From the NCBI GenBank assembly GCA_002362385.1, contig DEUB01000068.1, forward strand, positions 11,218-75,217: a DNA stretch of 64,000 nt, written 5' to 3'. The stretch comes from Lachnospiraceae bacterium UBA3273 (GTDB lineage: Bacteria; Bacillota; Clostridia; Lachnospirales; Lachnospiraceae). The translations under genes and the position numbers were made by a program. Under the pieces are notes generated by a model. That model saw nothing but the letters and a program-made list of their open reading frames with translations. It was not told where the DNA came from and ran no database searches. Shown in pieces: positions 1 to 7,967 of this stretch. Within the stretch, counting starts at the first letter, position 1, and every line of letters begins with the position of its first letter.

Positions 1-2
1 TA

Positions 3-164
3 TATTATAATTTTGACAGTTATATATATTTTTCCGGAATAGGATTATTTAACTCTGAATTGCCGGTTATTCAACATATTATAATAAATCTATACAGATG
101 GCTAATTGGCTTTTCGGGATGTGCCTTTTTTATTATTTGGAAGGAAACGATAATTATGATTTAA
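3..164 (+). CDS. C-terminal end of a hydrophobic membrane protein (partial, 5' end outside window)
   Basis: The frame is open from the window edge and ends in TAA at 162-164, giving 53 residues with no start codon. The peptide is hydrophobic, with a likely last membrane helix in the part that reads LYRWLIGFSGCAFFIIW, followed by a short charged tail. This suits the end of a polytopic membrane protein such as an O-antigen-type polymerase or an acyltransferase, but too little is visible to choose. The fragment is AT-rich like the genes that follow. An alternative is a chance open frame in AT-rich DNA; the membrane-like composition argues against that only moderately. Confidence 0.45.
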   Translation, partial: YYNFDSYIYFSGIGLFNSELPVIQHIIINLYRWLIGFSGCAFFIIWKETIIMI

Positions 165-258
165 GGAGTGAAAAAAATTTGTTTATATGATATCATAGGT
201 TTCAGGTTATGGTGTTTCGCAAGTTCCTAAATAGAAAATTCATTAAGAGGATGGCAAA

Positions 259-1029
259 ATGAAATCAAAAGATATGGCAATTATAATTTATAGTTGTAGG
301 AAAAACGAAGGGATGTGGGGAATATTTTTGTTTTTTTTAAAGAAGTATTGGAGCGATTGTCCATATCCGGTTATTTTATTGACCGATTATAAAGCAGACG
401 ATATGTCAAAATATAATTTTGATGATTGCATCGAGATTGATTCAAATTGGGGAGAGATGCTAATTAATGCATTGAATAAAATTGATTATCCATATGTATC
501 ATTATGGATGGATGATTATTTATTATGTGATTATATTGATACTAAAGTTATTGAAGATAAATTGTTATTAGCCCGCCAATATAATGCCGCTAATTTACGG
601 TTAATTCAATCGCCTCGGGTCGCAGGAGTTTTTGAGAGAAATAATTCACTGGGATACTATTTGCCCGGAACCGCATATTGTTTATCTACTCAAATTGGGA
701 TTTGGGATGTTAACTTTTTGAAAGATTTTGTAAATCGTGATTGTTCGGCATGGGAGTTTGAAAGAAAAGTTTCTATGAACTGTAAGGAAATAAAACAGCC
801 ATTATTAGCCACTTTAGATTTTGTTTTTCCATATGAGGAAGGTGTTCGAAAGGGGAAATGGATGGATGCAGGAGTAAAACTTTGTGAAAGAAATCAAATT
901 GATATTAGCATATCAGGGAAAAGGCGGATGTCGAATTGGGATATGACTAAAGTATATTTAAAAGGGGCAATTATTGACTTGAATCCAGATCTGGTCTTAA
1001 AAATTCAGAATTTGTTGAGTTTTAAATAA
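259..1029 (+). CDS. Putative glycosyltransferase of a capsule-locus family
   Basis: This 256-residue soluble protein has no clear signal or membrane helix. The N-terminus reads as a beta-strand/loop of a GT-A-like fold (AIIIYSCRKNEG), and an acidic WMDDYLL motif at residues 83-89 is placed like the metal/nucleotide-binding DxD of glycosyltransferases. I do not recognise a precise family, so the function is an inference from the motif and the neighbours. An AGAGGA ribosome site at 245-250 supports the ATG at 259. The gene is very AT-rich and sits 24 bases ahead of the APS-kinase-like gene, probably in one operon. It could instead be a sugar-phosphate transferase. Confidence 0.5.
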   Translation: MKSKDMAIIIYSCRKNEGMWGIFLFFLKKYWSDCPYPVILLTDYKADDMSKYNFDDCIEIDSNWGEMLINALNKIDYPYVSLWMDDYLLCDYIDTKVIEDKLLLARQYNAANLRLIQSPRVAGVFERNNSLGYYLPGTAYCLSTQIGIWDVNFLKDFVNRDCSAWEFERKVSMNCKEIKQPLLATLDFVFPYEEGVRKGKWMDAGVKLCERNQIDISISGKRRMSNWDMTKVYLKGAIIDLNPDLVLKIQNLLSFK

Positions 1030-1053
1030 AGATTGAAAGTTGAAAGGACATTA

Positions 1054-1569
1054 ATGATGAAAAAAGGAACAGCTTATAGATTAACCGGTTTGTCCGGAGC
1101 CGGAAAAACGACAATAGGAACAATGTTGTACGGTTATATGAAAAAAAAGCAGGATAATGTTGTTTTGCTGGATGGCGATGCACTGAGGGCAATTTCAGAG
1201 AATACAGATTATTCATTGGAGGGACGAGCCAGGCAGGGGCGAATTGCACGTAATCTGGTTAAATTTTTGACCGATCAGGGAATTGATGTTATTTGGTGTG
1301 TCATTGGTATGTTAGAGGAAGAGCGCAGACTTAACAGGAATTTAATTGATAATTATAAGGAGATCTTTATTAAGGTCTCGATTGAAGAGCTGATTCGCAG
1401 AGACAGTAAAGGTCTATATAAAGCGGCGTTAGAAGGGAAAAAGGAAAATGTTTATGGAATTAACATGAAAACAGAATATCCGGAAAATCCTGAACTGGTA
1501 ATTGAAAATGAAGGTAATTTAAAACCTGAAGATGCTGTTGAGATTATAAAAGATAAATTTGCTTTATAA
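1054..1569 (+). CDS. Adenylylsulfate-kinase-like (CysC-fold) small-molecule kinase
   Basis: This 171-residue P-loop kinase has Walker A GLSGAGKTT near residues 12-20, a DGD motif at 40-42 in the position CysC uses for its LDGD segment, and a C-terminal stretch RRDSKGLYKAALEG that matches the conserved RDPKGLY region of APS kinases. No ATP sulfurylase or sulfotransferase gene is nearby, so sulfate activation is unlikely to be its job. CysC-like kinases in capsule loci can phosphorylate other substrates; the Campylobacter cytidine diphosphoramidate kinase is the example I know. Here it precedes a dehydrogenase, a nucleotidyltransferase and a HAD protein. The ATG at 1054 is preferred over an upstream TTG because GAAAGG lies six bases before it. 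Confidence 0.75.
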   Translation: MMKKGTAYRLTGLSGAGKTTIGTMLYGYMKKKQDNVVLLDGDALRAISENTDYSLEGRARQGRIARNLVKFLTDQGIDVIWCVIGMLEEERRLNRNLIDNYKEIFIKVSIEELIRRDSKGLYKAALEGKKENVYGINMKTEYPENPELVIENEGNLKPEDAVEIIKDKFAL

Positions 1570-1602
1570 AATAAAGATGGAATCTGTTTGGAAGGTGTAA
1601 TA

Positions 1603-2631
1603 TTGCAATCAAAAATTTTAAAAGTTGGAGAAGGTGTCATTCATAATATTGCTGAGACACTTTTGACTGAAAAAATTGCCGGGGAAATTTTATATGTTTC
1701 TGATGATGTTGTAGATAAGTTGTATGGAAATTTAGTAAAAAAACAGATAAAAGAAGTTGGGAAACTAGTAGAAGAATTTGTAACTCAAAACACTATAGCG
1801 TATGCTTTGATGATTGCTGAAAAGGTCATTGAAACAGATATTTGTTGTATTGTCGGTGTTGGTGGCGGTAAAGTTTTAGATGTTTGCAAGTATGCTGCAT
1901 ATATAACAAAACGGCCTTTTTTATCAGTCCCTACAACGGTGGCAAACGATGGCTTAGTATCTCCGATAGCTGTTTTAAAAAGACAAGACGGGAAACCTAA
2001 AAGCCTGGGGTGTTGTATGGCGTCAATGGTATTAATTGATACCGAAGTAATCTGTGCCGGACCCAGTCAATTGATAAAAGCCGGAATAGGCGATACAATC
2101 TCCAATTACATGGCCCTGTTAGATTGGGATTTAGCATGTATGCGCGGGAAAGATAAGATGAATGGATATGCATATTTGATGTCAAAAAATTCTTTAGATA
2201 TGCTAATGAATACGCAATGTAATTCTTTGACACCTGCATTTGTGGAAGACTTGATTAATTCTTTGGTTCTTTCAGGGATTGCAATGGATTTTGCGGGAAG
2301 CAGCAGGCCGGTAAGTGGTTCTGAGCATTTATTCAGTCATGCATTGGACTACTACTGTAAAACAGGAAATCTTCATGGAATTCAAACAGCATTGGGAACG
2401 GTCGCAATGTTGAAGATTATTAAGAAAGATCAGACAGAGGTAATGAACTATCTTAATAGGTTTAAGGTAGAAATCAATCCTCAAAAATTATCCATTGATG
2501 CAGATACTTTTGTTTATTGTATGCAGAATGCACCTCAAATGCGAATAAATCGATATACATTTTTAAATGAAGTTGATTTGAGTAGAGATACTCTAGTGGA
2601 AGTTTATAATGAGTTAGTTAGAGAATTTTAG
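1603..2631 (+). CDS. Glycerol-1-phosphate dehydrogenase-like (AraM/EgsA family) oxidoreductase
   Basis: This protein of about 342 residues belongs to the iron-type alcohol dehydrogenase/dehydroquinate synthase fold. Visible hallmarks are the NAD-binding VGGGKVLDVCKYAA, the following SVPTTVANDG with the metal-binding Asp, and two later His segments, SGSEHLFSHALD and NLHGIQTALG, spaced like the metal ligands of G1P dehydrogenases. The family reduces dihydroxyacetone phosphate to sn-glycerol-1-phosphate, but capsule-locus relatives may act on other three-carbon substrates. The next genes are a nucleotidyltransferase and a HAD phosphatase, which suggests an activated glycerol-type donor. GGAAGGTG at 1590-1597 favours a TTG start at 1603; a TTG at 1588 is also in frame. 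Confidence 0.8.
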   Translation: MQSKILKVGEGVIHNIAETLLTEKIAGEILYVSDDVVDKLYGNLVKKQIKEVGKLVEEFVTQNTIAYALMIAEKVIETDICCIVGVGGGKVLDVCKYAAYITKRPFLSVPTTVANDGLVSPIAVLKRQDGKPKSLGCCMASMVLIDTEVICAGPSQLIKAGIGDTISNYMALLDWDLACMRGKDKMNGYAYLMSKNSLDMLMNTQCNSLTPAFVEDLINSLVLSGIAMDFAGSSRPVSGSEHLFSHALDYYCKTGNLHGIQTALGTVAMLKIIKKDQTEVMNYLNRFKVEINPQKLSIDADTFVYCMQNAPQMRINRYTFLNEVDLSRDTLVEVYNELVREF

Positions 2632-2646
2632 ATTGGAGAAATGACT

Positions 2647-3369
2647 ATGAATAATAAGCAGATGAAAGCACTAATTTTGGCTGCGGGTTTAGGAACGCGT
2701 TTAGCACCGATTACGAATGATCGTCCAAAATCATTGGTGCCTGTAAACGGAAAACCAATTTTAATAAAACAGATTGAAAATTTAAAGGAAAACGGAGTGG
2801 ATGATATTACAATTGTATCAGGATATAGGGCGGATTCCCTGGAAAAGGCTGTGCACGAAAAATACCCTGATATAACAATTATCGAAAGCGTGGATTATGC
2901 CAAAACAAATAATATGTACTCCGCTTATTTATCAAAGGAGTTACTTGCCGGAAAGGCTTTTTTAATGATGAATGCAGATGTATTTTTTGATTCTTCCGTT
3001 ATCTCTTCACTGCTGGAATGTGAAGCTGAAAACGCTATTGTAACAGACATAGGGAACTATTTAGAAGAATCCATGAAAGTTATTGAAAAAAATGGAAGAT
3101 TAATGGAAATAGCAAAAACCGTTTCAGAAAAAGATGCATTAGGTGCCTCCATAGATGTGTATAAGTTTTCCGCAGAAGGTGGAATTGCCTTTTTTTCTAA
3201 ATGTGAAGAATATATTAAACAGAGAAAGGAAGTAAAACTTTGGAGTGAGGTCGCTTTAAATGATATATTATCTGAAATAGAATTTAAGGCATGCCCCTTA
3301 AATGGGAGATGGCTTGAAATAGATAATCATGAAGATTTAGCAGCTGCGGAAAAGTTGTTTCAAGAATAA
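2647..3369 (+). CDS. Nucleotidyltransferase, LicC/CTP:polyol-phosphate type
   Basis: This protein of about 240 residues has the nucleotidyltransferase signature at its start (ALILAAGLGTRLAPIT then RPKSLVPVNGKPI), with a metal-binding Asp in MMNADVFFD. It ends in the short ENHEDL-like tail (EIDNHEDLAAAEKLF) typical of LicC and related cytidylyltransferases rather than the longer RfbA/GalU type. It probably couples CTP to a phosphorylated small substrate. It lies 15 bases after the dehydrogenase stop and 15 before the HAD gene, so the three are probably one functional unit. GGAGA at 2635-2639 suits the ATG at 2647; ATG 2641 is also possible. The substrate cannot be read from the sequence. Confidence 0.8.
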   Translation: MNNKQMKALILAAGLGTRLAPITNDRPKSLVPVNGKPILIKQIENLKENGVDDITIVSGYRADSLEKAVHEKYPDITIIESVDYAKTNNMYSAYLSKELLAGKAFLMMNADVFFDSSVISSLLECEAENAIVTDIGNYLEESMKVIEKNGRLMEIAKTVSEKDALGASIDVYKFSAEGGIAFFSKCEEYIKQRKEVKLWSEVALNDILSEIEFKACPLNGRWLEIDNHEDLAAAEKLFQE

Positions 3370-3384
3370 ACGGATGAGTGAAAA

Positions 3385-4230
3385 ATGGGTGTAATTGTAG
3401 ACTTTTGGAATAAGAATGTAGAAGAATTAAGAAATAAAAAATTGTTCTTATTTGATATGGATGGAACCATATATGAAGAAGATAACGTTTTCGACGGAAC
3501 GATGCAATTATTGGCTTATATCAAAGAAATTGGCGGAAGATTTGTCTTTATAACAAATAATTCTTCAAAATCGGTAAAAGATTATATAGATAAGATGCAA
3601 CGATTGAAGATCGATTGTGATATTGATAATTTTTTTACTTCTGCGCAGGCAACGATATTGTATTTGAAAAATAAGTATCCAAATGAGAAAGTATATTGCC
3701 AAGGGACAAAATCTTTCATTGATGAATTAATTGGAGCAGGAATTGATGTAACTTGTTCTTATGATGATGAGGTGGGCATTGTTTTGGTCGGTTTTGATAC
3801 AGAACTGAATAGTGAAAAAGTAATTAATACTTGTAAAATGCTTCAAAAAGACAGAGTATATATTGCGACTAATCCGGATTTAAGATGTCCCGTTGGTTTT
3901 GGATTTATTCCGGATTGTGGCGCAATATGCCGGATGATTGAAGATGCAACCGATAAAAAACCCTTGTACATTGGGAAGCCTGAGCCTACAATGGTCGAAA
4001 TTGTCAGGCAAAAATGGGGATATGGAAAAGAAGAAACGGTTGTAATCGGAGATCGATTATATACAGATATTGCAACGGGATTGAATGCCAATGTTTCGGC
4101 TGTATGTGTATTAACCGGAGAAGCTATGGCAGAAGATATCGAATCAGGTAATATTAAGCCTACCTATACATTTTTATCGGTTAGAGAAATGTATGATGCA
4201 CTTAAAATGCTTAAGGAGAAATCGAAATGA
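3385..4230 (+). CDS. HAD-IIA (NagD-like) phosphatase
   Basis: This 281-residue HAD hydrolase has motif I FLFDMDGTIYEED near residue 22, motif II FITNNSSKS, a cap region with ATNPDLRCPVG, the conserved IGKPEPTM, and motif III/IV IGDRLYTDIATG. This is the complete set for the NagD/AraL/p-nitrophenylphosphatase group, which removes phosphate from small sugar or glycerol phosphates. Its place after a G1P-dehydrogenase-like and a nucleotidyltransferase gene recalls the three-gene CDP-2-glycerol sets of pneumococcal capsule loci (from memory, not checked). The last four bases overlap the next gene (ATGA), so the two are translationally coupled. Confidence 0.85.
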   Translation: MGVIVDFWNKNVEELRNKKLFLFDMDGTIYEEDNVFDGTMQLLAYIKEIGGRFVFITNNSSKSVKDYIDKMQRLKIDCDIDNFFTSAQATILYLKNKYPNEKVYCQGTKSFIDELIGAGIDVTCSYDDEVGIVLVGFDTELNSEKVINTCKMLQKDRVYIATNPDLRCPVGFGFIPDCGAICRMIEDATDKKPLYIGKPEPTMVEIVRQKWGYGKEETVVIGDRLYTDIATGLNANVSAVCVLTGEAMAEDIESGNIKPTYTFLSVREMYDALKMLKEKSK

Positions 4231-5255
4231 ATCAATTATCGGTAACAATCGTTACTCCAACGTTTAATTCGATGCGCACAATTAAAGATTATATGGAAGC
4301 GATTTGTGCACAGGATTACCCTCATCATTTAATTGATATCGTGTTTGCTGATGGGGGATCCAGCGATGGTACATTGGAGTACTTAAAAAATTATTCATGC
4401 GATTTCTTGTTGCATTTCTTTTCAAACCCACTCAGGACTGCAGAGGCAGGGAAAGCGGTTGCGGTAAAACAGGCCATAGGAGACGTAATACTATTGTTGG
4501 ACTCGGATAATATTATTCCTGATACAAGCTGGTTAAGCAGAATGATGAAACCGTTTGAAGAAGAAATTATTGTTGCTTCGGAACCCATTGCGTACACATA
4601 TCGGAAACAGGATAGTGTCATCAATCGATATTGCGCTTTGATAGGAATGAACGATCCGCTTTGTATGTTTACGGGAAATTATGACAGATATTGTTCGATT
4701 ACGGGAAAATGGACAAAAGTCATACGGGAGGAGATTGATAAAGGAGATTATTTATCCGTTAAATTCAAGGCCGACATGATCCCGACAATTGGTGCAAACG
4801 GATTTTTAATGCGGAGAAAAGAACTTTTGGAAAATTTTGAAGGGGATTATCTCTTTGATATTGATGTCTTATGGGAATTGTTCAAAAAGGATCCGGAGCT
4901 GCGTGTTGCAAAGGTAAAAACCGGAATTGTTCATTTGTTTTGTCCGGATACCAGGACCTTTATCAGAAAGCAAAATCGTAGAATAAAAGATTTTCTGTTT
5001 TTTAGCGATGCGAAAGGACGTAAATATCCATGGAGCAAATTAGGAAAAGGAAAAGTCGTACTGTTTTCTTTATCCTGTGTTACAATTATCCCGCTTTTGA
5101 TACAGGCTATAATTGGTTACTGTCGTAAGCCGGATATTGCTGCATGGGCATATCATTTTGTCGCTTGCTGGATTACGCTTTGGATTTATGGATGGGGATG
5201 TATGAAGGGATTGTTTGTTAAAGAACAGGCTAGTCGTGATAATTGGAAACAGTAA
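4227..5255 (+). CDS. Glycosyltransferase family 2, membrane-associated
   Basis: This 342-residue GT2 has an N-terminal catalytic domain opening SVTIVTPTFNSMRTI, a nucleotide-binding ADGGSSDGT, and a DxD-type motif in LLLDSDN near residue 93. The C-terminal 70 residues contain two hydrophobic stretches that should anchor it in the membrane. It therefore probably adds a sugar, or a glycerol-phosphate-like group, to a polyprenyl-linked acceptor on the inner face. It overlaps the HAD gene by four bases and shares its AT-rich composition. Donor and acceptor are unknown. Confidence 0.85.
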   Translation: MNQLSVTIVTPTFNSMRTIKDYMEAICAQDYPHHLIDIVFADGGSSDGTLEYLKNYSCDFLLHFFSNPLRTAEAGKAVAVKQAIGDVILLLDSDNIIPDTSWLSRMMKPFEEEIIVASEPIAYTYRKQDSVINRYCALIGMNDPLCMFTGNYDRYCSITGKWTKVIREEIDKGDYLSVKFKADMIPTIGANGFLMRRKELLENFEGDYLFDIDVLWELFKKDPELRVAKVKTGIVHLFCPDTRTFIRKQNRRIKDFLFFSDAKGRKYPWSKLGKGKVVLFSLSCVTIIPLLIQAIIGYCRKPDIAAWAYHFVACWITLWIYGWGCMKGLFVKEQASRDNWKQ

Positions 5256-5268
5256 AGGATAATTAAAA

Positions 5269-5706
5269 ATGGGACCGATAAAACATTTGGCGTACAGTAC
5301 GGCATTGGGTACGACATTACTGATTACAACGAAAAGTCCGAAGACAGCGATGGCATGCGTGTTTGCGGGAACAATGGTAGATTTGGATCATGTAATTGAA
5401 TATGGATGTTATTGTAAAGATTTTGCACAGGAATGGGACTGGAATCTGTTTGCGTCAGGAAAATACTTTGATTACAAAGGAACTGTAAAAGTAATTTTTC
5501 ATTCATGGGAATTTGCAATTGTATTATGGCTTTATTTATTCACTAAAAAAAGAAAAAACGGAATACTCTATGGATTCGCCTGTGGATATATGTTGCATCT
5601 GGTTTTAGATCATATTGGAAATGATGTAAACAATAAGGCCTATTTTGAATTATTTCGAATCAAGAATCATTGGAAACAGAGTGCGTTGAAGGAGAAGCGT
5701 TTATAA
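5269..5706 (+). CDS. Small membrane protein resembling YdjM/DUF457-type metal-dependent hydrolases
   Basis: This 145-residue protein has about three hydrophobic segments and a His/Asp pattern typical of LexA-binding/YdjM-like membrane hydrolases: H at residue 5, VDLDHVIEYG near 43, FHSWEF near 82, and MLHLVLDHIGND near 109. Such proteins are predicted zinc hydrolases of unknown substrate. It lies between a GT2 and a large membrane protein in an apparent operon (gaps of 13 and 1 bases), so a role in lipid-linked glycan or phospholipid processing is conceivable. Function is inferred from the motif pattern only. Confidence 0.6.
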   Translation: MGPIKHLAYSTALGTTLLITTKSPKTAMACVFAGTMVDLDHVIEYGCYCKDFAQEWDWNLFASGKYFDYKGTVKVIFHSWEFAIVLWLYLFTKKRKNGILYGFACGYMLHLVLDHIGNDVNNKAYFELFRIKNHWKQSALKEKRL

Positions 5707-5707
5707 A

Positions 5708-7876
5708 ATGCTAATAAAAAGGGAAATTAAAAAATCAATATGCTATGAAATTGCATGGATGTTAATTCTGGCTGGTTTTGTTTCAGTTAGTGTTTTTTTA
5801 ATCTTTCACTTATATGAGATAGATTTGACAACAATGATTGACGTTCAAGGGGACGCATGTGGACTCGCTGGAGTGGCGCATGATTATATCAGCGGTATAA
5901 AAAGTGGGCGCGGAGTGCAAGTATTGTTGAATTCGCTTTTTCATGCCAAATTAGAAACTTCTTTTTTGCATAAAATTGGTTTGTTTTTATGCTGCCTTTT
6001 TTTTGATAGTTTTGGTACGGCGGCTAATTTTTACTATTTTGCGGGTTATATATTTGTTGCTCTTGGAATGTACATTGCTCTGAGAATGTTACAAAAGGAA
6101 ACGTGGCTTGCAGCAATTGGAGGTGTTATTTATACTTTTTTACCTTACCACTATCTTCGTGGAGAACAGCATATATATTTAGCAAATTATTATATGGTTC
6201 CCATTGCATGTGCAATGATTATTTGGTTGTTAGACGAACAAAAGGAAAGAAATAGAAAATTTAATCTTATATGTATTTCGATATGTGTTTTAATGGGATT
6301 AACCGATATTTATTATTCTGTTTTCCTGGCTATTATATTATTTTTTGTTTTTATATATAATTTATGGAATAAAAAGAGCATTTCTGTATGTTTTATGGAG
6401 CTGGCTTTGTGCGTAATTCCATTTTTGGCAATTGCCATAGAGAATATACCATATTTAATTTCATGGTTCAATCATTTGGGTAACAATTCAAATGCTTTTG
6501 TATCTGCAGGAGATGGGAGAACTTTAGCGGACTTACAAGTATATGGTCTTAGAATTGTGCAGTTGATTTACCCAATCCAAAATCATCGAATAGGCTTGTT
6601 GGCAAATTTTAGGGAAAATTTGGATCAATATCTTGGAACTGATGAATCCCGAATGGTAACTTTGGGATTGCTAATGACAGTTGGATTGGTAGTGTCAGTT
6701 TTTATTCTTCTTTTCTCAAATAAAAATGATATGGTTACGGAAGAAATAAAAAAATACGGGACTTTAAATGTATTTATTATTTTAGTGGCTAATATAGGCG
6801 GATTAAATATATTTGTGGGTCTTATTTCTTCAAGTATACGTTGTTATAATCGTATGAGTATTTTTATTGCCGCATTTTCTTTAATGACTATTATAACGAT
6901 CCTTCAGTATGTTTTGAGAAAAGGATTTAGCGATATAAGGAAACGGGCTGTTATTATTCTGGGTGCTGCTCTCGTGCTGTGTCTGGCTCTTTTAGATCAA
7001 ACGCCGCCTTTTTCAAAGGCTGATTACGAGTATAATTGGGAATTAAATCATAATACCAAAAAATTGGTAGAAGAAATAGATTTGATAACAGATGATAATG
7101 CATCAATATTGATGCTCCCGATCATCACAGAAGGGGTTTCGGAAGCAAAGCATGATATGCGTAATTATGAGCAGTTCTGGCCCAGCGTTTATTCAGATAA
7201 TCTCTGTTGGATTGAGGGGACTAAAGAGGAATATATGAATTGGGCAAATGCGTTGTCCGTTATGAGAACAGAAATGATATTAGAGTATTCGGTTTGTGAA
7301 GGAGTTGAAGGAATCTGGTTGGATGAAAATGGGTATGATAAAGAGTCTTTCGATGAGATAAAGAGCAATCTGGATAAATTTTTGGGAAATCCGACATTAA
7401 TTTCAGAGACCGGGAAGCAGTATTATTATTCATTAACCACTTATGAGGAATTGTTAGACACTATTTATACAAAAGAAGACTGGAATGTAATTGAAAGACA
7501 GAATGAGTTATTAAAAACAAGTAAAGGAAGGTATTATGGTGGCGCCTTATTGTCAATTGCAGGCGGCGAAAAAGTTATGCAGGATAATTCCTTAGTAATA
7601 TCGTCAGGTGAATTACAGTATGGACCATATATATCTTTGGATGAAGGAAAATATGAATTAATGATTGTAGGAAATCAATTACAATTTGCTGATTTCAATC
7701 TTGGCTATGATTTGGGTGCAGAAGCAATCAAATATACTTTGGAAGAAGGAAACGAACAAATTATAAAAATAACGTTTATTTTAGAAGAAGATGTGGATAA
7801 TATGGAATTTATTTTATTTAATGATAATGATATGGATATTAGATTAGATTATTATTTTCTAAAGAAAGTGCAGTAG
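5708..7876 (+). CDS. Large polytopic membrane protein, GT-C-like glycosyltransferase candidate
   Basis: This 722-residue protein has about ten to twelve hydrophobic segments in its first 430 residues, followed by a soluble part of about 290 residues predicted to lie outside the membrane. An acidic QGDACGLAGVAHDY segment follows the first helix, where GT-C enzymes carry their catalytic acidic residues. The layout (helices plus an extracytoplasmic C-terminal domain) is that of polyprenyl-phosphate-sugar-dependent transferases and YfhO-like proteins. It is the last gene of the AT-rich block and starts one base after the preceding stop. Polymerase function cannot be excluded. Confidence 0.6.
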   Translation: MLIKREIKKSICYEIAWMLILAGFVSVSVFLIFHLYEIDLTTMIDVQGDACGLAGVAHDYISGIKSGRGVQVLLNSLFHAKLETSFLHKIGLFLCCLFFDSFGTAANFYYFAGYIFVALGMYIALRMLQKETWLAAIGGVIYTFLPYHYLRGEQHIYLANYYMVPIACAMIIWLLDEQKERNRKFNLICISICVLMGLTDIYYSVFLAIILFFVFIYNLWNKKSISVCFMELALCVIPFLAIAIENIPYLISWFNHLGNNSNAFVSAGDGRTLADLQVYGLRIVQLIYPIQNHRIGLLANFRENLDQYLGTDESRMVTLGLLMTVGLVVSVFILLFSNKNDMVTEEIKKYGTLNVFIILVANIGGLNIFVGLISSSIRCYNRMSIFIAAFSLMTIITILQYVLRKGFSDIRKRAVIILGAALVLCLALLDQTPPFSKADYEYNWELNHNTKKLVEEIDLITDDNASILMLPIITEGVSEAKHDMRNYEQFWPSVYSDNLCWIEGTKEEYMNWANALSVMRTEMILEYSVCEGVEGIWLDENGYDKESFDEIKSNLDKFLGNPTLISETGKQYYYSLTTYEELLDTIYTKEDWNVIERQNELLKTSKGRYYGGALLSIAGGEKVMQDNSLVISSGELQYGPYISLDEGKYELMIVGNQLQFADFNLGYDLGAEAIKYTLEEGNEQIIKITFILEEDVDNMEFILFNDNDMDIRLDYYFLKKVQ

Positions 7877-7967
7877 CATTTATCCTTTTAATTATTCAAA
7901 ATAAAGGTTATAATAACTTTTGATAGTATATATTTTACAAAATAAACGGAAAGGAATTTGGGATAAA

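Noticed and set aside
168..230. 20-codon peptide after GGAGTG
   Set aside because: The GTG overlaps its only possible ribosome site, and the peptide has no recognisable features.
1054..4230. O-methyl phosphoramidate pathway (Campylobacter-like), because of the CysC-like kinase and cytidylyltransferase
   Set aside because: The glutamine kinase and glutamine amidotransferase expected for that pathway are absent, and a dehydrogenase and HAD phosphatase are present instead.
7920..7967. Longer uxs N-terminus from TTG 7920
   Set aside because: The first 16 residues do not belong to the SDR fold, and a ribosome site precedes ATG 7968.
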